Part shown: piece by piece, positions 11,470 through 23,625 of the stretch
Layout of the letters: every line of letters begins with the position of its first letter
How positions within the stretch are numbered: the stretch's first letter is position 1
Assembly (NCBI GenBank): GCA_905183005.1
Contig: CAJJDO010000033.1
Span: forward strand, 129,820-193,819
Source of the DNA: Paramecium pentaurelia
Taxonomy: Eukaryota > Ciliophora > Oligohymenophorea > Peniculida > Parameciidae
Direction: 5' to 3'
DNA: 64,000 nucleotides
Program-made: the position numbers and the translations under genes
The notes under the pieces: model-generated
What the model saw: the letters and a program-made list of their open reading frames with translations, nothing else
Databases searched by the model: none
Told to the model about the DNA's origin: nothing

Positions 11470-12747
11470 ATGTCGTCTGCATTTCATATTCATATTGGGG
11501 GGGCTGGTGTAATGATGGGTGATATGTTATGGAAATTGTATGATAAGGAACACAATGAGACTACATAGAAGAATTATATTTATGACTAAGTTGATGAAAA
11601 CTATCATCCATTAGCACTATTTGCTGATTTAGATGACAGAATGATATATGAGGTTTAAAGAAATAAATAAATCAAATTTAAGAAGCATTCATTTGTTTAT
11701 GGAAAAGAGGACTCATCTAATGTCTATTCTAGAGGAAGGTATACTGTCGGAAAATACTTAATTGATCAGGGATTAGACTTTATTAGAAAATAAGTAGAAA
11801 CGATGGATCGATTAGATTAATTTCTGATAACTGCATCAATAAGCGGAGGGACTGGGTCTGGATTTTCTTCTTAATTAATTGACAGTTTAAGATATGATTA
11901 TGGAATAAAAGTAAAACAGAATGGATTTATACTATTCCCATCCTCATAAATGTCGAATAATGTTCTTGAAATTTATAATTCTATTTTTTCAATTTATATG
12001 ACATTGGAGCATTTTGATAGTATAATTATGTTTGACAATTAATCAATATACAATGTGATTGATTAACAATTAGATTTAGATTATGTAGATTATTCCCATT
12101 TAAATAACGTGATTGCATAAATAATTAGTTCATACACTGGACTAAGAAGATTTAACAATATTAACAATTCCAAACTTTTTTAAAATATTTGTCCATATCC
12201 TGATTTGCATTATATCATTCCTTCATATGGAAAAATGAGTTTAATAAATGATTACACTAGAAAAAAATAAAATCAAACTGAATTTATAAAATATTTAACT
12301 TAAAAAGAGATTAAACTTTATTAATGTCCTAAAAATCCTAAACATCTTTCAACAACCTTATTATTTAGATAAAAGGAAGAGAACAATTTTTATGGCAAGT
12401 TCGATTTGACTCTTTAAAATTTAGAACATTTCTATCAATAAAATCCTCTAGTTTTTCAATGCACTTCATCTAATTACTAAATATTACCTGAACTGGCTGA
12501 AATGAAATAAACTGGAATATTCTTCTCAAATGATGCTTCAATTTCGAATAGATTTAATTTGTTAGGAAAGTAGTGGGATTAACTTTATGCTAAACGAGCT
12601 TTTGGTTGGGTCTACATTAGAGAAGGTCTTGAAGAATGTGAATTTTAAGAAGGAAGAGATATATTGAAATCTTTAGAAAAAGATTACAGTGGAATTATAG
12701 ATGCATCTGATTCTTCAAATTAGAATAATTTTAATGATGAATTATGA
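11470..12747 (+). CDS. Divergent alpha-like tubulin (non-canonical tubulin family)
   Basis: Intron-free, ATG 11470 to TGA 12745-12747, 425 residues against about 450 for alpha/beta tubulin. The N-terminus AFHIHIGGAGVMMGDMLW matches the tubulin start (IHIGQAG...GN..W). YSRGRYTVGKYL matches the ARGhYTiGk region, and SISGGTGSGFSSQL is the tubulin GTP-binding signature GGGTGSG with one Gly replaced. The C-terminus ends NFNDEL and lacks the acidic EEY tail. Tubulins polymerise into microtubules. Paramecium is known to carry extra families (eta, iota, theta, kappa). The alpha-like N-terminus suggests kappa or a related lineage, but I cannot tell which. The changed GTP loop and missing tail suggest a specialised role, for example in basal bodies. 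Confidence 0.85.
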
Positions 12748-12853
12748 GTTATACTATATTTCAACAATTTATTATTCTCTTTTATGATTTGAAAATACAA
12801 ACTTAATCTATAATTTAGATCCAAGATTAAAAAAGCTTATCTTTCTATAATTT

Positions 12854-13327
12854 ATGGATGTTTAATTACTCATATCAAATGATTTATTTAATAATAATGA
12901 TATTTTTAGAGATTATGATAGATTATCATGGAAAGTAATCATAAAAATCTAAGAATTTAGATGCCTAAAATTCTTTTAAGAACTACTTTCAGTAGGATAT
13001 TCTATATTAATATTAAAATCTATAGAAAAAGATAGTAATTGCATTAATAAATAGATGGTAAAAGCAAAGAAAATTCATATATACATTAAGGATCAAATTT
13101 GTTAATTAATTTATAATAGTCTTAATTTGATAAATTAAAATAATATAATTAAAATTAAATTTTATAGACAATAGTAGTCTTTTAACAAATATGACTGGTT
13201 TTATTTTTAATTGCAATTGTTTGAAGTTAATACTAAACAAATCGAAAGTTTCGAGATTGAAGTAATTGTTATTTAATAGTTAGATTACTATGATGATAAT
13301 GATTAAGTATTTAAGTTTGAGTCTTGA
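12854..13327 (+). CDS. Hypothetical protein, 157 residues
   Basis: The open frame ends at TGA 13325 and extends upstream of ATG 12854 to a TGA near 12790 without another ATG, so the start is uncertain. An overlapping frame begins with an ATG that overlaps the tubulin stop (ATGA at 12744) but dies earlier. The product is mixed alpha/beta in composition, acidic at the end (QQLDYYDDNDQVFKFES). No motif recognised. It follows the tubulin gene on the same strand. Confidence 0.5.
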
Positions 13328-13342
13328 AAACTAAGATTAATC

Positions 13343-13552
13343 ATGTCATTAAATAATAATAAATTGAAAATTATTCAGGATATAAGTTGCTTGGTTGTTT
13401 TAATAAGCAAAATTTAAAGATTAATGTAATTTAAATCAGATTATATACTAGGATCTATTAATTCCAATTTTAAATATTTAATTACATGGAATAATTAATC
13501 ATAATACTTATAAATAAGAAAATTTTATGAAGAATAATCTTTAATCTTATGA
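13343..13552 (+). pseudogene. C-terminal fragment of a WD40 family gene
   Basis: A 69-codon frame from ATG 13343 to TGA 13550. Its second half (GSINSNFKYLITWNNQSQYLQIRKF) matches the end of the WD40 gene at 8463-9634 (GQLSDNGDYLITWD...EIQVRQF). The upstream blades are missing, so this is a truncated copy. Confidence 0.5.
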
Positions 13553-13769
13553 TATACAAATATATATAAAAAGTATTAATATAATATTTATGACATATAC
13601 TGATATATTGAATGAATTATGATATTTTATACCATATTTTTATCTTTTATACTACATTTGTATCTAATTTGAAATTCTAATACTTCAGCTAATAACTTTG
13701 TATTTCCCTTTTTATAATATAAATTCCAGGTCATTACAATTGATTTTTAATAATTATTGTACCTTTAAT

Positions 13770-14050
13770 CTTATTATTTACAATAATTTTCAGAAATTTT
13801 TATTTTTATGCTGCAGCTATTAGTTCCAGATGGACCTTCTCCATTTAAAATAAAGAGCCTCAATAAGAGAAGAAATGTACTGGATCAAAAGAGAAAATTG
13901 ATCCAACCTTCAAAGAAAGATTTCATTTCTTTATCTTCAATATTTTTTTTTGTTATCTCTTTGGTTTGATTCTACATTCTTAATCACAAGAAGGCTAGAT
14001 GCACCCCAGACCCAATCATAATATGCTTGAGAAGCATTCACCACCCTCTA
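13770..14050 (-). pseudogene. Unrecognised gene fragment, less AT-rich
   Basis: On the minus strand, short protein-like pieces follow each other in shifting frames: QAYYDWVWGASSLLVIKN near 14040-13985, KSFFEGWINFLF, then NGEGPSGTNSCSIKI near 13850-13800. Each ends at TGA or shifts frame. Base composition is richer in G/C than the surroundings. There is no start and no identity; probably a relic. Confidence 0.3.
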
Positions 14051-14143
14051 CAATAATAATTAAATATAATAAAAATAATATGGATTTAATGTTAAAATCA
14101 TTCCAAATAATTTTGTGATAAATTACTATTGAAAGTAATTATA

Positions 14144-14269
14144 ATGTCAAAAAAATATTTAGCAGTGAAAGATGCTGATTCATAATATGATTATAATCTT
14201 TGTTGTTTATATAGAAATGTTAATAATCAAATTATAACTTTACAATAATAAATTGAAAAAGTGTCATGA
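14144..14269 (+). CDS. Short open frame, 41 residues
   Basis: ATG 14144 to TGA 14267. The N-terminus MSKKYLAVKDADSQYDYN is protein-like and the end is Gln-rich. It may be the first exon of a lost gene. No homology recognised. Confidence 0.2.
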
Positions 14270-14540
14270 TATAGAATTTAAATCAAATAGTATACTTTTT
14301 TTAATTATTATATCATGAAGCTACTCTATAGTTATTTTAGACTATTTTGTGATTTTTATATTCATCTATAAATATTTGTTTCATTTATAAAATTAAATTT
14401 TAACTAAAAATTAAATATCAATCTAAAAATTTACATATTATAGTAAAATTTTAGGAAATCAGTGATGTAATCTACAAATATATGTTTTTTATTAAATAGA
14501 TTTAGAATAGTTAAGAAATTTACTTTAAATGTAAAAGAAA

Positions 14541-14744
14541 ATGGATAAATTGAATGATTTGATCATTCATCAAAACAAAAGAAATCTTTCTTTTATTAAA
14601 ATTTATATAATTGATATTATGAAAAAGTTTCTGGTCAAAAAATTTGTTGATATTACAATCAAATCAAGAATTTCATAATTTGAAGTAAAGAATATGCAAT
14701 TCATTCAAATGAATTAGAATTTTTTAAGCTTAGAGGAAATGTGA
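14541..14744 (+). CDS. Short open frame, 67 residues
   Basis: ATG 14541 to TGA 14742. Amphipathic and Lys/Ile-rich, starting MDKLNDLIIHQNKR and ending NFLSLEEM. Nothing else supports it. The remaining DNA from 14050 to 15012 shows no other gene. Confidence 0.25.
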
Positions 14745-15012
14745 AAAGTAGTTTTTATAACTATAATAGACTGTAAAAGTTATATTTCTAATTCATAAAC
14801 AAAAATAATTAGTCAGTTCAAGATTTCTTAATTAAAAATATTATTGATTTAAAAATTTAATTATAGAAAACTTTTAATCAAAAAAACTAAAAAGAATTAT
14901 GTATGTAATGAAAAAATACATGAAGAAATTTTGAAAACTGCAATCATATATAATAATAATAAAATGATATTATTTAACAAATTTTTTATGTTCTATTAAT
15001 GTTTACTAAAAT

Positions 15013-16655
15013 TCATAATTTAAGCTGAAAACTAATTTTATTTTGATATTTTTGAGCTACAAAATTATGTGTAAATATCTATTTCTCTATATTTTCTTAA
15101 GTTAATATTGTTTTATTGACTTCTTTCTCAATTCCTCTGATAACATCAAAAATCATCCATTTGGATCCCTTTTCTAATTGAGGCATACTCGAATCTTCAA
15201 AATCACTATTTTCTTCTTAAGGGTAATATTATAAATAAGAAACATAATAAGATCTTTTTGGAGGATAATAATATTAATATTTATCTGTTCTTTAAGAAAA
15301 ATCAATCTTTCTTATTAATTTTCCTTTTAATGCATCTATAACAAGTAGTTTATTCTAATAGTAATCGGATGCAACAACAAAAGCCTTATTGAATATATAT
15401 ACAGGGTTGGATTTACAGATATAATTCCTAATAACTTTACAATTTTTTCCAATTCTAATAACAATAAATATACCATTTTCATCTAAAAGAAGCCCAATAG
15501 AATCATAAAGTAAATAAAAACGAACATAGCGATAAAGTTATTCATTTAATATTAGACAGATATTAAATTTCCAACATTTAGATTTATCAATTGTGTAATC
15601 TTCAAAATTGATTGGTTATTTAATTAATTTACCACTTGATGTTATATAAAAAAAACACTGAGATATATCATCATATTCTATCCTTAATAATTATTGCCGA
15701 CGAAATTTAAAGATTGTTACTTTTTAAAGATCATTTTAAAGATCAAAAAATATATATCTTGATCCTTTATCATTTTTAGAAATATTCATAATTGCTACAT
15801 TACCATTTTTTGAAAATTATGGTCTTTAACCTGGTAAATAATTTCTGTAACAAAATTTCTTAATCTTTTAATTCTTGATATCAATTACCATCAGTCTATA
15901 TGACTCTTACTAATTTAAGATTTTTATAATCACACTTAAAAATATAAATTAGTGATTTGGACTTATTACCATATATTATACATAAAAAGATGAAATACCT
16001 TCATTATTATATTCGTAACTATTATCATGGTCAGAAATATCATCTATCTCATAATCTTATTTGTCTAATTAAATTTATTCTCCTTGTTCATTTGAATAAC
16101 AATAATTAATATTCAGATCTTCTGGAAAAACAAGATCTTCGAAATCATCAATTTTCAAGTAATGATTTTTTATTAAGCAATCCTCAAATTTGTATTCTAA
16201 TTAATAATCTGCTTAAAATTTGAATGTGAAATTGACTATCCCACAAATTTTTTAATCTTTTCTTTCTGTCTCTATTTAAATCTTACAATTATCCTCTTAT
16301 TATGATTTAATCATCAACACAGAAATATTTTCTTTAATTTAAATATTAGATATTTTATGACTTTATTCAAATATTATTCTTCATTAATATTATCTTGAAA
16401 TCAACTTTCATTATTACCTTTATTATACTTATAATCTAAAAAAAACAAATATTTGGATAATCAATTATTGTAGAATCAGAAATATCAATATTTCATAAAT
16501 CCATATAAATTTAAAGTATTAAAATATTCATTTGTAATATAGTATGTAATAATTCTAATTTCTTTGGAGAATGCATGTTTCATACCTTTAAATTCATTTT
16601 TCTTTAGCCAACTATATAATAAATTGAGTAAATAATTATTAACTTACTTTTCCAT
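15013..16655 (-). CDS. Hypothetical protein, about 500 residues; 5' part out of frame
   Basis: A clean 434-codon frame runs from Met at 16314 to TGA at 15015-15013. Its first 90 residues are acidic and hydrophilic, with clusters such as DQQDYEIDDISDHDN. The rest is beta-rich with many Phe/Tyr/Ile and repeated F..D / S..K..N.Y patterns, which would fit a beta-propeller but is unproven. Upstream, ATG 16655 opens 56 protein-like codons (MEKQVNNYLLNLLYSWLKKN) in another frame up to TGA 16487. I found no GT donor in the gap, so the two parts cannot be joined by a normal intron. Either the start is at 16314 and the upstream frame is a relic, or the region holds an error. Confidence 0.6.
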
Positions 16656-17416
16656 ATAATTTTCCTTATAATATTAATTCAAAATTGATTCATAAATTAA
16701 ATTATTAATTTGTTTCAAAAATTTTATATTAAATGATAATATAATAGGTTTAATTAACAAAAAAATAAAAGATAAATAAGCTTTATTAAATTTCTTCAAT
16801 TATGTAAATCAAATAGAAATTTAGCAATAAAAGGATTGAATATTTAAATTAATAATTGATAAAGATCTATAAACTTTAAATAAAAGGGCTTGAAAATTCA
16901 ATCTTATCTTCAAGTCAAACAAAATTGAAGAAGAATTATTAAATTATATAAAAATAGCTTTTATTTCCTAATCAAATCTATTAATAATTTCAAAATACCA
17001 TTTGGACATATTTTTAATTTAAGTATGACTTAATTTTCTTATCAAAGTTGATTTTCTATATTTGAATATTGATTGGAATAAGGTGTGTTTAGATTTGGTT
17101 TCAAAAAAGATTTTCTTATTATTATTGTGCAAAAAACTGTTTTTACTTTACTTTTTATGCATTATTTTATTATTTTATATCAATTACATATATATTTGAA
17201 GATATAGTCTAAATGGTATTTTTTCAAAAGGGAAAGAGGTGATTCTTCTTATTTTTAAATGTTACATAATCGAATTACTCTTGCAATTTTAAGAGTTATC
17301 AAGTGAGAATGTAAGAATTGGCTTATTGAATCAAAAAAGAAAATCGAATTGTTCTAAAATGAAATAAAATATCTAAATAGATGAAAAAATATTAATAAAA
17401 ATTTCTATTTTAGCCT
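16656..17416. other. Gene-free AT-rich stretch
   Basis: No coherent frame on either strand. It is the upstream region of both the minus-strand gene ending at 16655 and the plus-strand gene at 17417. Its last 266 bases belong to the duplicated block. Confidence 0.4.
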
Positions 17417-17944
17417 ATGAATGACAAAACTCCTCAAATCAGGTAAATAATCTTATTTATTTTAAAATAAGGAGATTTAAATATAAATAATTATTTAACA
17501 TGATTGTTGATGTTATAGTAAAATTTCTGGTTTATAGAAGTAAATCCAGAGTGTTGATTTTAGACCCTTTAGTTGGTTAAATAAGGTGTATGACTATTTT
17601 TAGAAAAACTTTTTAGATTGGAATCTTTGATGGTTAGTGTTATTTATCAGAACAGCAGTTTATTTAGAAGTTAGAAATATTTAAATTAATAAATGTTTAA
17701 TTTAATTTATTACTTTTTTTAAAAGGGGCCTGTGGATTTTGATTTTGCAGTTTTCTTATAAAGAAAATCTGTTTAAAATATTTTTGTAAACTAAAAAAAA
17801 CAATATTTATTCAAATTAAAATTTATATTCGTTAGAATTAAAAAATTTAAGAATTATTATTATAAATACAATCGTAAATTAAAACATTAAAGCAAAATAA
17901 AAAATGTTATTTTGAATTTATATCACTATCCAAAAAAGAAATGA
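17417..17944 (+). CDS. Hypothetical small basic protein, three exons
   Basis: ATG 17417, introns 17443-17471 and 17695-17725, TGA 17942. Exons sum to 468 nt, 155 residues. Residues 10-80 look like a folded domain (VDVIVKFLVYRSKSRV, LILDPLVGQIRC). The last exon is very Lys/Tyr-rich and could be untranslated sequence if the second intron is not used; in that case the protein ends ...LLLFLKGACGF, 98 residues long. No family recognised. It lies tail to tail with the P450 gene. The copy at 18500 is the same gene seen twice. Confidence 0.4.
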
Positions 17945-18081
17945 TGTTTTTTATATTCCATAATAGTTTTTGTTATTTTTATTAGGTTTACTTTGAAAAT
18001 GCTAGTATTTATTATTCATGATCTTTGATAATCGATTCTAAAGATTTAAAAAATAATGATAATAATATTCTTAATATTCAA

Positions 18082-18232
18082 TCATTATTATCTTAAATTT
18101 TTGATTAATCTCACACAGTTACTAGGTTATAACTGATATACAAATCTTAGAGTCCATTTAGGTATTACATGTTCATTGGGCTATATAATAAACTATTTTA
18201 AAATTTGAGACAGAATTATTTTTGCCTCCATC
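18082..18232 (-). pseudogene. 3' end of the P450 gene repeated by the assembly
   Basis: Identical to 19165-19315. It encodes only the last 50 residues of the P450, starting two codons after the AMALM segment, and stops at the contig edge. Not a real second gene. Confidence 0.85.
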
Positions 18233-18233
18233 N

Positions 18234-19315
18234 CTTTTTATGCATTATTTTATTATTTTATATCAATTACATATATATTTGAAGATATAGTCTAAATGGT
18301 ATTTTTTCAAAAGGGAAAGAGGTGATTCTTCTTATTTTTAAATGTTACATAATCGAATTACTCTTGCAATTTTAAGAGTTATCAAGTGAGAATGTAAGAA
18401 TTGGCTTATTGAATCAAAAAAGAAAATCGAATTGTTCTAAAATGAAATAAAATATCTAAATAGATGAAAAAATATTAATAAAAATTTCTATTTTAGCCTA
18501 TGAATGACAAAACTCCTCAAATCAGGTAAATAATCTTATTTATTTTAAAATAAGGAGATTTAAATATAAATAATTATTTAACATGATTGTTGATGTTATA
18601 GTAAAATTTCTGGTTTATAGAAGTAAATCCAGAGTGTTGATTTTAGACCCTTTAGTTGGTTAAATAAGGTGTATGACTATTTTTAGAAAAACTTTTTAGA
18701 TTGGAATCTTTGATGGTTAGTGTTATTTATCAGAACAGCAGTTTATTTAGAAGTTAGAAATATTTAAATTAATAAATGTTTAATTTAATTTATTACTTTT
18801 TTTAAAAGGGGCCTGTGGATTTTGATTTTGCAGTTTTCTTATAAAGAAAATCTGTTTAAAATATTTTTGTAAACTAAAAAAAACAATATTTATTCAAATT
18901 AAAATTTATATTCGTTAGAATTAAAAAATTTAAGAATTATTATTATAAATACAATCGTAAATTAAAACATTAAAGCAAAATAAAAAATGTTATTTTGAAT
19001 TTATATCACTATCCAAAAAAGAAATGATGTTTTTTATATTCCATAATAGTTTTTGTTATTTTTATTAGGTTTACTTTGAAAATGCTAGTATTTATTATTC
19101 ATGATCTTTGATAATCGATTCTAAAGATTTAAAAAATAATGATAATAATATTCTTAATATTCAATCATTATTATCTTAAATTTTTGATTAATCTCACACA
19201 GTTACTAGGTTATAACTGATATACAAATCTTAGAGTCCATTTAGGTATTACATGTTCATTGGGCTATATAATAAACTATTTTAAAATTTGAGACAGAATT
19301 ATTTTTGCCTCCATC
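18234..19315 (+). repeat. Second copy of the exact 1082-bp duplication
   Basis: Same sequence as 17151-18232. This copy continues into the complete P450 gene on its right, so it is the one in its natural context on that side. Confidence 0.95.
18500..19027 (+). CDS. Assembly copy of the hypothetical gene at 17417
   Basis: Exactly 1083 bp downstream of 17417-17944 and identical, including both introns (18526-18554 and 18778-18808). Most likely a single genomic locus. Confidence 0.4.
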
Positions 19316-20742
19316 AAAGCCATATGCTATCCTATGCAATTCCTTGGACCTGCTGAAAAAGGGAGGTATATGAAGTTGTCATTATTTAGAATTGGCTCAG
19401 GAGTTAGCCATCTTTTATAATCAAAATCATCTGGGTTTATAAAATGTTATTCTGAAACTGATTGCAACAAAGGGTTGATTATTACATTCCAGTCTAATAT
19501 TTAATAACATAAATATACTTTTTTATATTTTAAGATCTTTAACTTAATGTGTCTAAATACTATTTCTGAGTATCAATTTAGCAGCTGGATTTCTCAATCT
19601 TAAAACTTCATTAATAAATGCAGATAATTTGTTTAATTATTTAAATTTATCATCCAATATGTGTTCCTCAGTGCACACACTTAATACTTCTTCTCTAATT
19701 TCTTATTGGGCTTCTGGATACAATGCAAAAAAGTAAAGGCAATGATAACATAAAACTGCTGTAGTGTCTGTACCTGCAAATAATAAAGTGATAAATTGTT
19801 ATAATATCTCATCAATAGCTTGGCTTTCTGATTTAGAATGATAATTGTCGATATAATCTTAAAGAAGAACATCTATGAATAGATTTGACTTTGAATTGCC
19901 TTAGCTCTATTGTGTACTTGATTGTATTTCTATTAACCTATTTTTAATTAATTTTGTAATTTCAAACTTAACTAGGTCAATCCTTTACTATATTTTCTTT
20001 TCGTTTTCAGTTGGGAAAAAATTACAAGCCATAGTACCTAAAATGAGTCTTTTGACATAAACATATTTAGACTTTAATCTTATTTCTCCCATATCATTTA
20101 GTAATTCTGCTATCACTACTTAAATATCTTTTTCAAATATTGTTATTTTCTTAGCAGTATCTCCAAAAAAACTTTTTATTACTATTTCTCCTGTTATAAG
20201 CTCCAGTACTTCCAATATATTGTTCTAGCACTATAATTCTGAAATCATTTCAAGGCTAACCTGATTTATCATGGGCAACCTATTTTTTAGTTTTAGGAAT
20301 TCAAATTATCCTGCTAAAAGAGTTCTTTAAGTCTTCCAGTGACCATTCATTTCAAAAATCAAGCCTTTTTTCATTAAATTGCTAATAATATGAAAGACTA
20401 TTACTTATCATTGATAACATTAACTTTTTCATAATATTAATGATTATGAAGCATCACTTTGTAGTACTCAGGATCAGTCACTTGTATTCTTATCTTCCAA
20501 AGAAAGTTTGAAACAAATATTTTATAAGGGTGTCTTTTATATTACTCCTGTTCATATTTGAAAATGTCATGAGTAATCTTCATCTCATTCAATCGCTTCC
20601 ATATCTCCCCTCCTAAGAAGTGATATGACATTTTGCAATCTTATCCAAACTACATCTTCAACTTAAACATTGAGCACAATGGTTTAAGAACAAAAACATA
20701 AATGAATAATACAAAAGAGCCTAAAAGAAGGTGAGATAGCAT
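19165..20742 (-). CDS. Cytochrome P450 monooxygenase
   Basis: ATG 20742, introns 20404-20382 (23 nt) and 19518-19494 (25 nt), TGA 19167-19165; 509 residues, the usual P450 length. The N-terminal hydrophobic helix (LLLGSFVLFIYVFVL, residues 5-19) is the membrane anchor. The I-helix oxygen-binding motif is AGTDTTA, the K-helix ExxR is EVLR, the PERF-like motif is DYKRW, and the heme-binding loop is FSAGPRNCIG with Cys near residue 453. P450s insert one oxygen atom into sterols, fatty acids or xenobiotics using electrons from a reductase, normally at the ER. The substrate cannot be read from sequence. All diagnostic residues are present, so it should be active. Confidence 0.95.
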
Positions 20743-21078
20743 CTTTTTAATTTTATTTAAGATATTCACAAAAATTTTCAATCGATTTATACAATTATTT
20801 GTAGAATACCCAATTTTTTTTATTTAGTATCCTCTGTTATAATGAATTAAAACTATTATTAGAATTTATTATTAAAATTTATTTTATTATTTAGATATAG
20901 TATTTTTGAAAATATATTTATCATTTTCATATTGATCTATTCTAAGATATTATGGATATTCAAATTTAATTTTATATATATAAATTTGAGTAATTAATAA
21001 TTATATAGAATGGAACTTTATGAAGAATGATTATTAACATTATTTTAAAAAATACATAATTTAAATTATATTTTTATC
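20743..21078. other. Short intergenic stretch
   Basis: AT-rich, no frame; lies between the MFS stop and the P450 start on the same strand, so it should hold the P450 promoter. Confidence 0.4.
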
Positions 21079-22623
21079 TCAATCTTTTCCATAGATTTTA
21101 TCAACTTCTTTATGTGTTAATCCTTTTGTTTCTTTAACAAAAAAATAAAAGAAAGTTGTTGATAATAATGTGAGACTTAAGAAAACAATAAATGATCCAC
21201 TCATAGCCAAAGTATCCAACATCAATGGAAAAATATACAAAACTAACAATTACCAAGCATATAAAGTAACAAAACAGAAGTAAGTCCCTTCACTTGAATT
21301 GATTTCCGGAATCATAGACTTAATAAATTAAAGACTTTACCCAAGTAATTGGTTCCAAAGTCAATACATATTAGAAAGAAAAGATACAGATGACAATAAA
21401 TGAAATAACGACAATTGATAATTCTTAGGAATAACTAAGTCCAATAATAAGTATCTAACATAAAATTAGGACAGTAAGTCCAAATAATAACAAGGATCTC
21501 TTACCCCATCTTCCATAAACATATTTAGATATAAAAGCAGGAGCAAATTATACTATTCCAATAATTAAATTAAATATTGCATTCAATGTAGTATCATCCT
21601 TTGACATTTCTGAAAATATTTATGAACTATAAGAAAATAATGCAAATAATCCTGACCAAGTATAAACAAAAACAAGTACACAGCCAATTATTACTGTTGT
21701 TCTATGCTTTTTAGTGAAAATACTGAGTATCCCTTCTCCTAATTCGATGTTTTTTTGAACTCCTAATTTACATTCTAAAAATGCTTAATCTATATATTAT
21801 GGTTGATAAATTTTTCTTAATATTTCTTTTGCTAATATATCTTTATCCCTTTGAATTAGAGTTATGGGACTATCCATTTTATATAGAAATGTAAGTATAA
21901 AAGATCTACAAAAGTGTAATAAAGCAGGAAAGGCAAAAATGAATTTCCAATAATTAGAATCAGAACCATTTAAAGAATCATCTATGTAACCTAAACCTAA
22001 AAAAGTAACAAATAAATATCCTCCTCCAACCAGAAAGCCAGCCATAACTGAAAAAGATTCATAATATTTTTAAGGACACAATTCCTTTAAATATAGTGGC
22101 ATTATTATTGTAGAAATACCCAAACAAACACCAAAACTGAAACGAAAAGCAAGAATAACTTCTCTATTCGGAATTATTTGAAGGATGCTTATGATACCAA
22201 ATGCATCTGAAATCAAAAGAGATTAGTTTCTTGTTGTATATTTAAGCAGTGGCTATGTCATAATAGCACCAATAATTTGACCTATAGATAATACAGCACT
22301 AAATAATCCTTATTCTTCTATTTCAGAACCCTGCAATGTACTTTTATTTATATATTAATCTACATTTGTGAAAATAATGTTGTGAATGAAATTGATAAAT
22401 ATGCTAGTGAATAACCAAGTGCAAAGTTACCACTTTGAATAGCAATCATAATGACACTTAAATGAAAGAATGATTTGATTTCTTCATCAGTTTCTTATTA
22501 TGATTAGAGGCCAATAGATGTTGAGAGTTGATGCAATTGACTATATATCTAATAATCTATTTCTTACTTGCTTTCAGAGTTCAGATTTTCATTTTCTTTT
22601 GTTTGTGTTGGGAAAACTTACAT
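21079..22623 (-). CDS. MFS sugar-porter family transporter
   Basis: ATG 22623, introns 22363-22341 (23 nt) and 21340-21319 (22 nt), TGA 21081-21079; 499 residues with about twelve hydrophobic helices. About 65 hydrophilic Gln/Glu/Ser residues precede helix 1 (IMIAIQSGNFALGYSL). Sugar-porter marks are the loop R.GRR-like YVYGRWGKRSLLLFG after helix 8 and the KETKGLTHKEVDKIYG motif after helix 12, which matches the PETKG signature with K for P. The family moves hexoses or related solutes across membranes with the gradient or with protons. The exact substrate and membrane are unknown. The next gene on the same strand is the P450, but no functional link is evident. Confidence 0.92.
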
Positions 22624-22986
22624 TAAAGATATTAATTGGATATTCAATATTTAATGGTAAAATTTGATGAACCATCTAAATTATAAACTTAAATTAATTG
22701 AGAATTCAAAGAATTAAATATTGTTATTCACTTAAACATCAAATTAGTTTTTAAATATGAATTATTTTTTGATAGAAATATGAAACAAAAGTCAAATTTG
22801 AAAAGAATATAAAATTTTTATGCTATTTTTTCTTGTTTCTAAAGATGTAAATCATAATATAATTTTATTTTAAAATCAAGATAACTAAAAGATTATTATT
22901 TAGAAATATTTAGTTTGTTAATAAAATAAGGACTTTTATTTTTAGATTGACTAAACTTTAAACTTTACAAAAAAAACAAAAAAGAA
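22624..22986. other. Divergent intergenic region
   Basis: No gene seen. It lies between the divergent starts of the transporter (minus) and the small gene at 22987 (plus), so it probably holds both promoters. Confidence 0.4.
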
Positions 22987-23327
22987 ATGGTTACATATAG
23001 ATTTTTGAATTCATTCTAAAACCAGGTCTTTGTGGATACAATTATGCTCTATAAATCGGTTAGCCAAAAACTATTTTTGCTATCTTCATAAACTCCAAAA
23101 GAGATTGAAGCATTTTTTTACTAGATTGAAGATTCTTAAGGTTATAATTAAAAAATTTAGCAATCTATTCTTCCATTTTTTAATTAAGTAAGCAAATAAT
23201 ATTTTACAGTATAATCATAGGTTGAATCATCATCATATGTGCTAGTAATTATCTAGAAGATTATGATTTAGATTATAATTATTATTGGTATTTGTCCAAT
23301 TTGCAATTGTAAATTAAATATGCTTGA
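22987..23327 (+). CDS. Hypothetical small protein, 97 residues
   Basis: ATG 22987, introns 23188-23209 (22 nt) and 23221-23245 (25 nt), TGA 23325. The spliced length is divisible by three. The protein starts MVTYRFLNSFQNQVFVD and ends with a Tyr/Asp-rich tail (NYLEDYDLDYNYYWYL). It has no signal peptide and no recognised domain. Intron sizes and borders are typical, which supports a real gene. Confidence 0.5.
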
Positions 23328-23625
23328 AAGGAACATAATACAAAAAAAATTATTCACTTCTTATTAAATAGTTTAGATTAATTAAATCATTATAATTTTC
23401 TGGTTCATATTATGAAATTGAAATTATATAAAACAATTTATCTTTCTTGTATTCCAACTTATTTAATTTGTGAATTTAAACAATATTGAATAAAAGACAT
23501 CAAAATTTTAAATAAAATTTCAGAAAACCATTTTGTAATTAATGATAGATTATTTCTTATTAGTTTAATATTTTGATTAAATTCATTCATAATTTGTCCA
23601 AATTAAATTATGATTCAAAGTAGTA

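Larger units (their letters stand above)
17151..18232 (+). repeat. First copy of an exact 1082-bp direct duplication
   Basis: Begins CTTTTTATGCATTATTT and ends TTGCCTCCATC. By eye it is identical to 18234-19315, with one N (18233) between. It cuts through the 3' end of the P450 gene, so the two copies look like overlapping ends of two contigs that were not merged. Confidence 0.95.

Noticed and set aside
22341..22363. Apparent frameshift in the sugar transporter
   Set aside because: Explained by a normal 23-nt intron (GTAGATT...AAAAG) that restores the reading frame.
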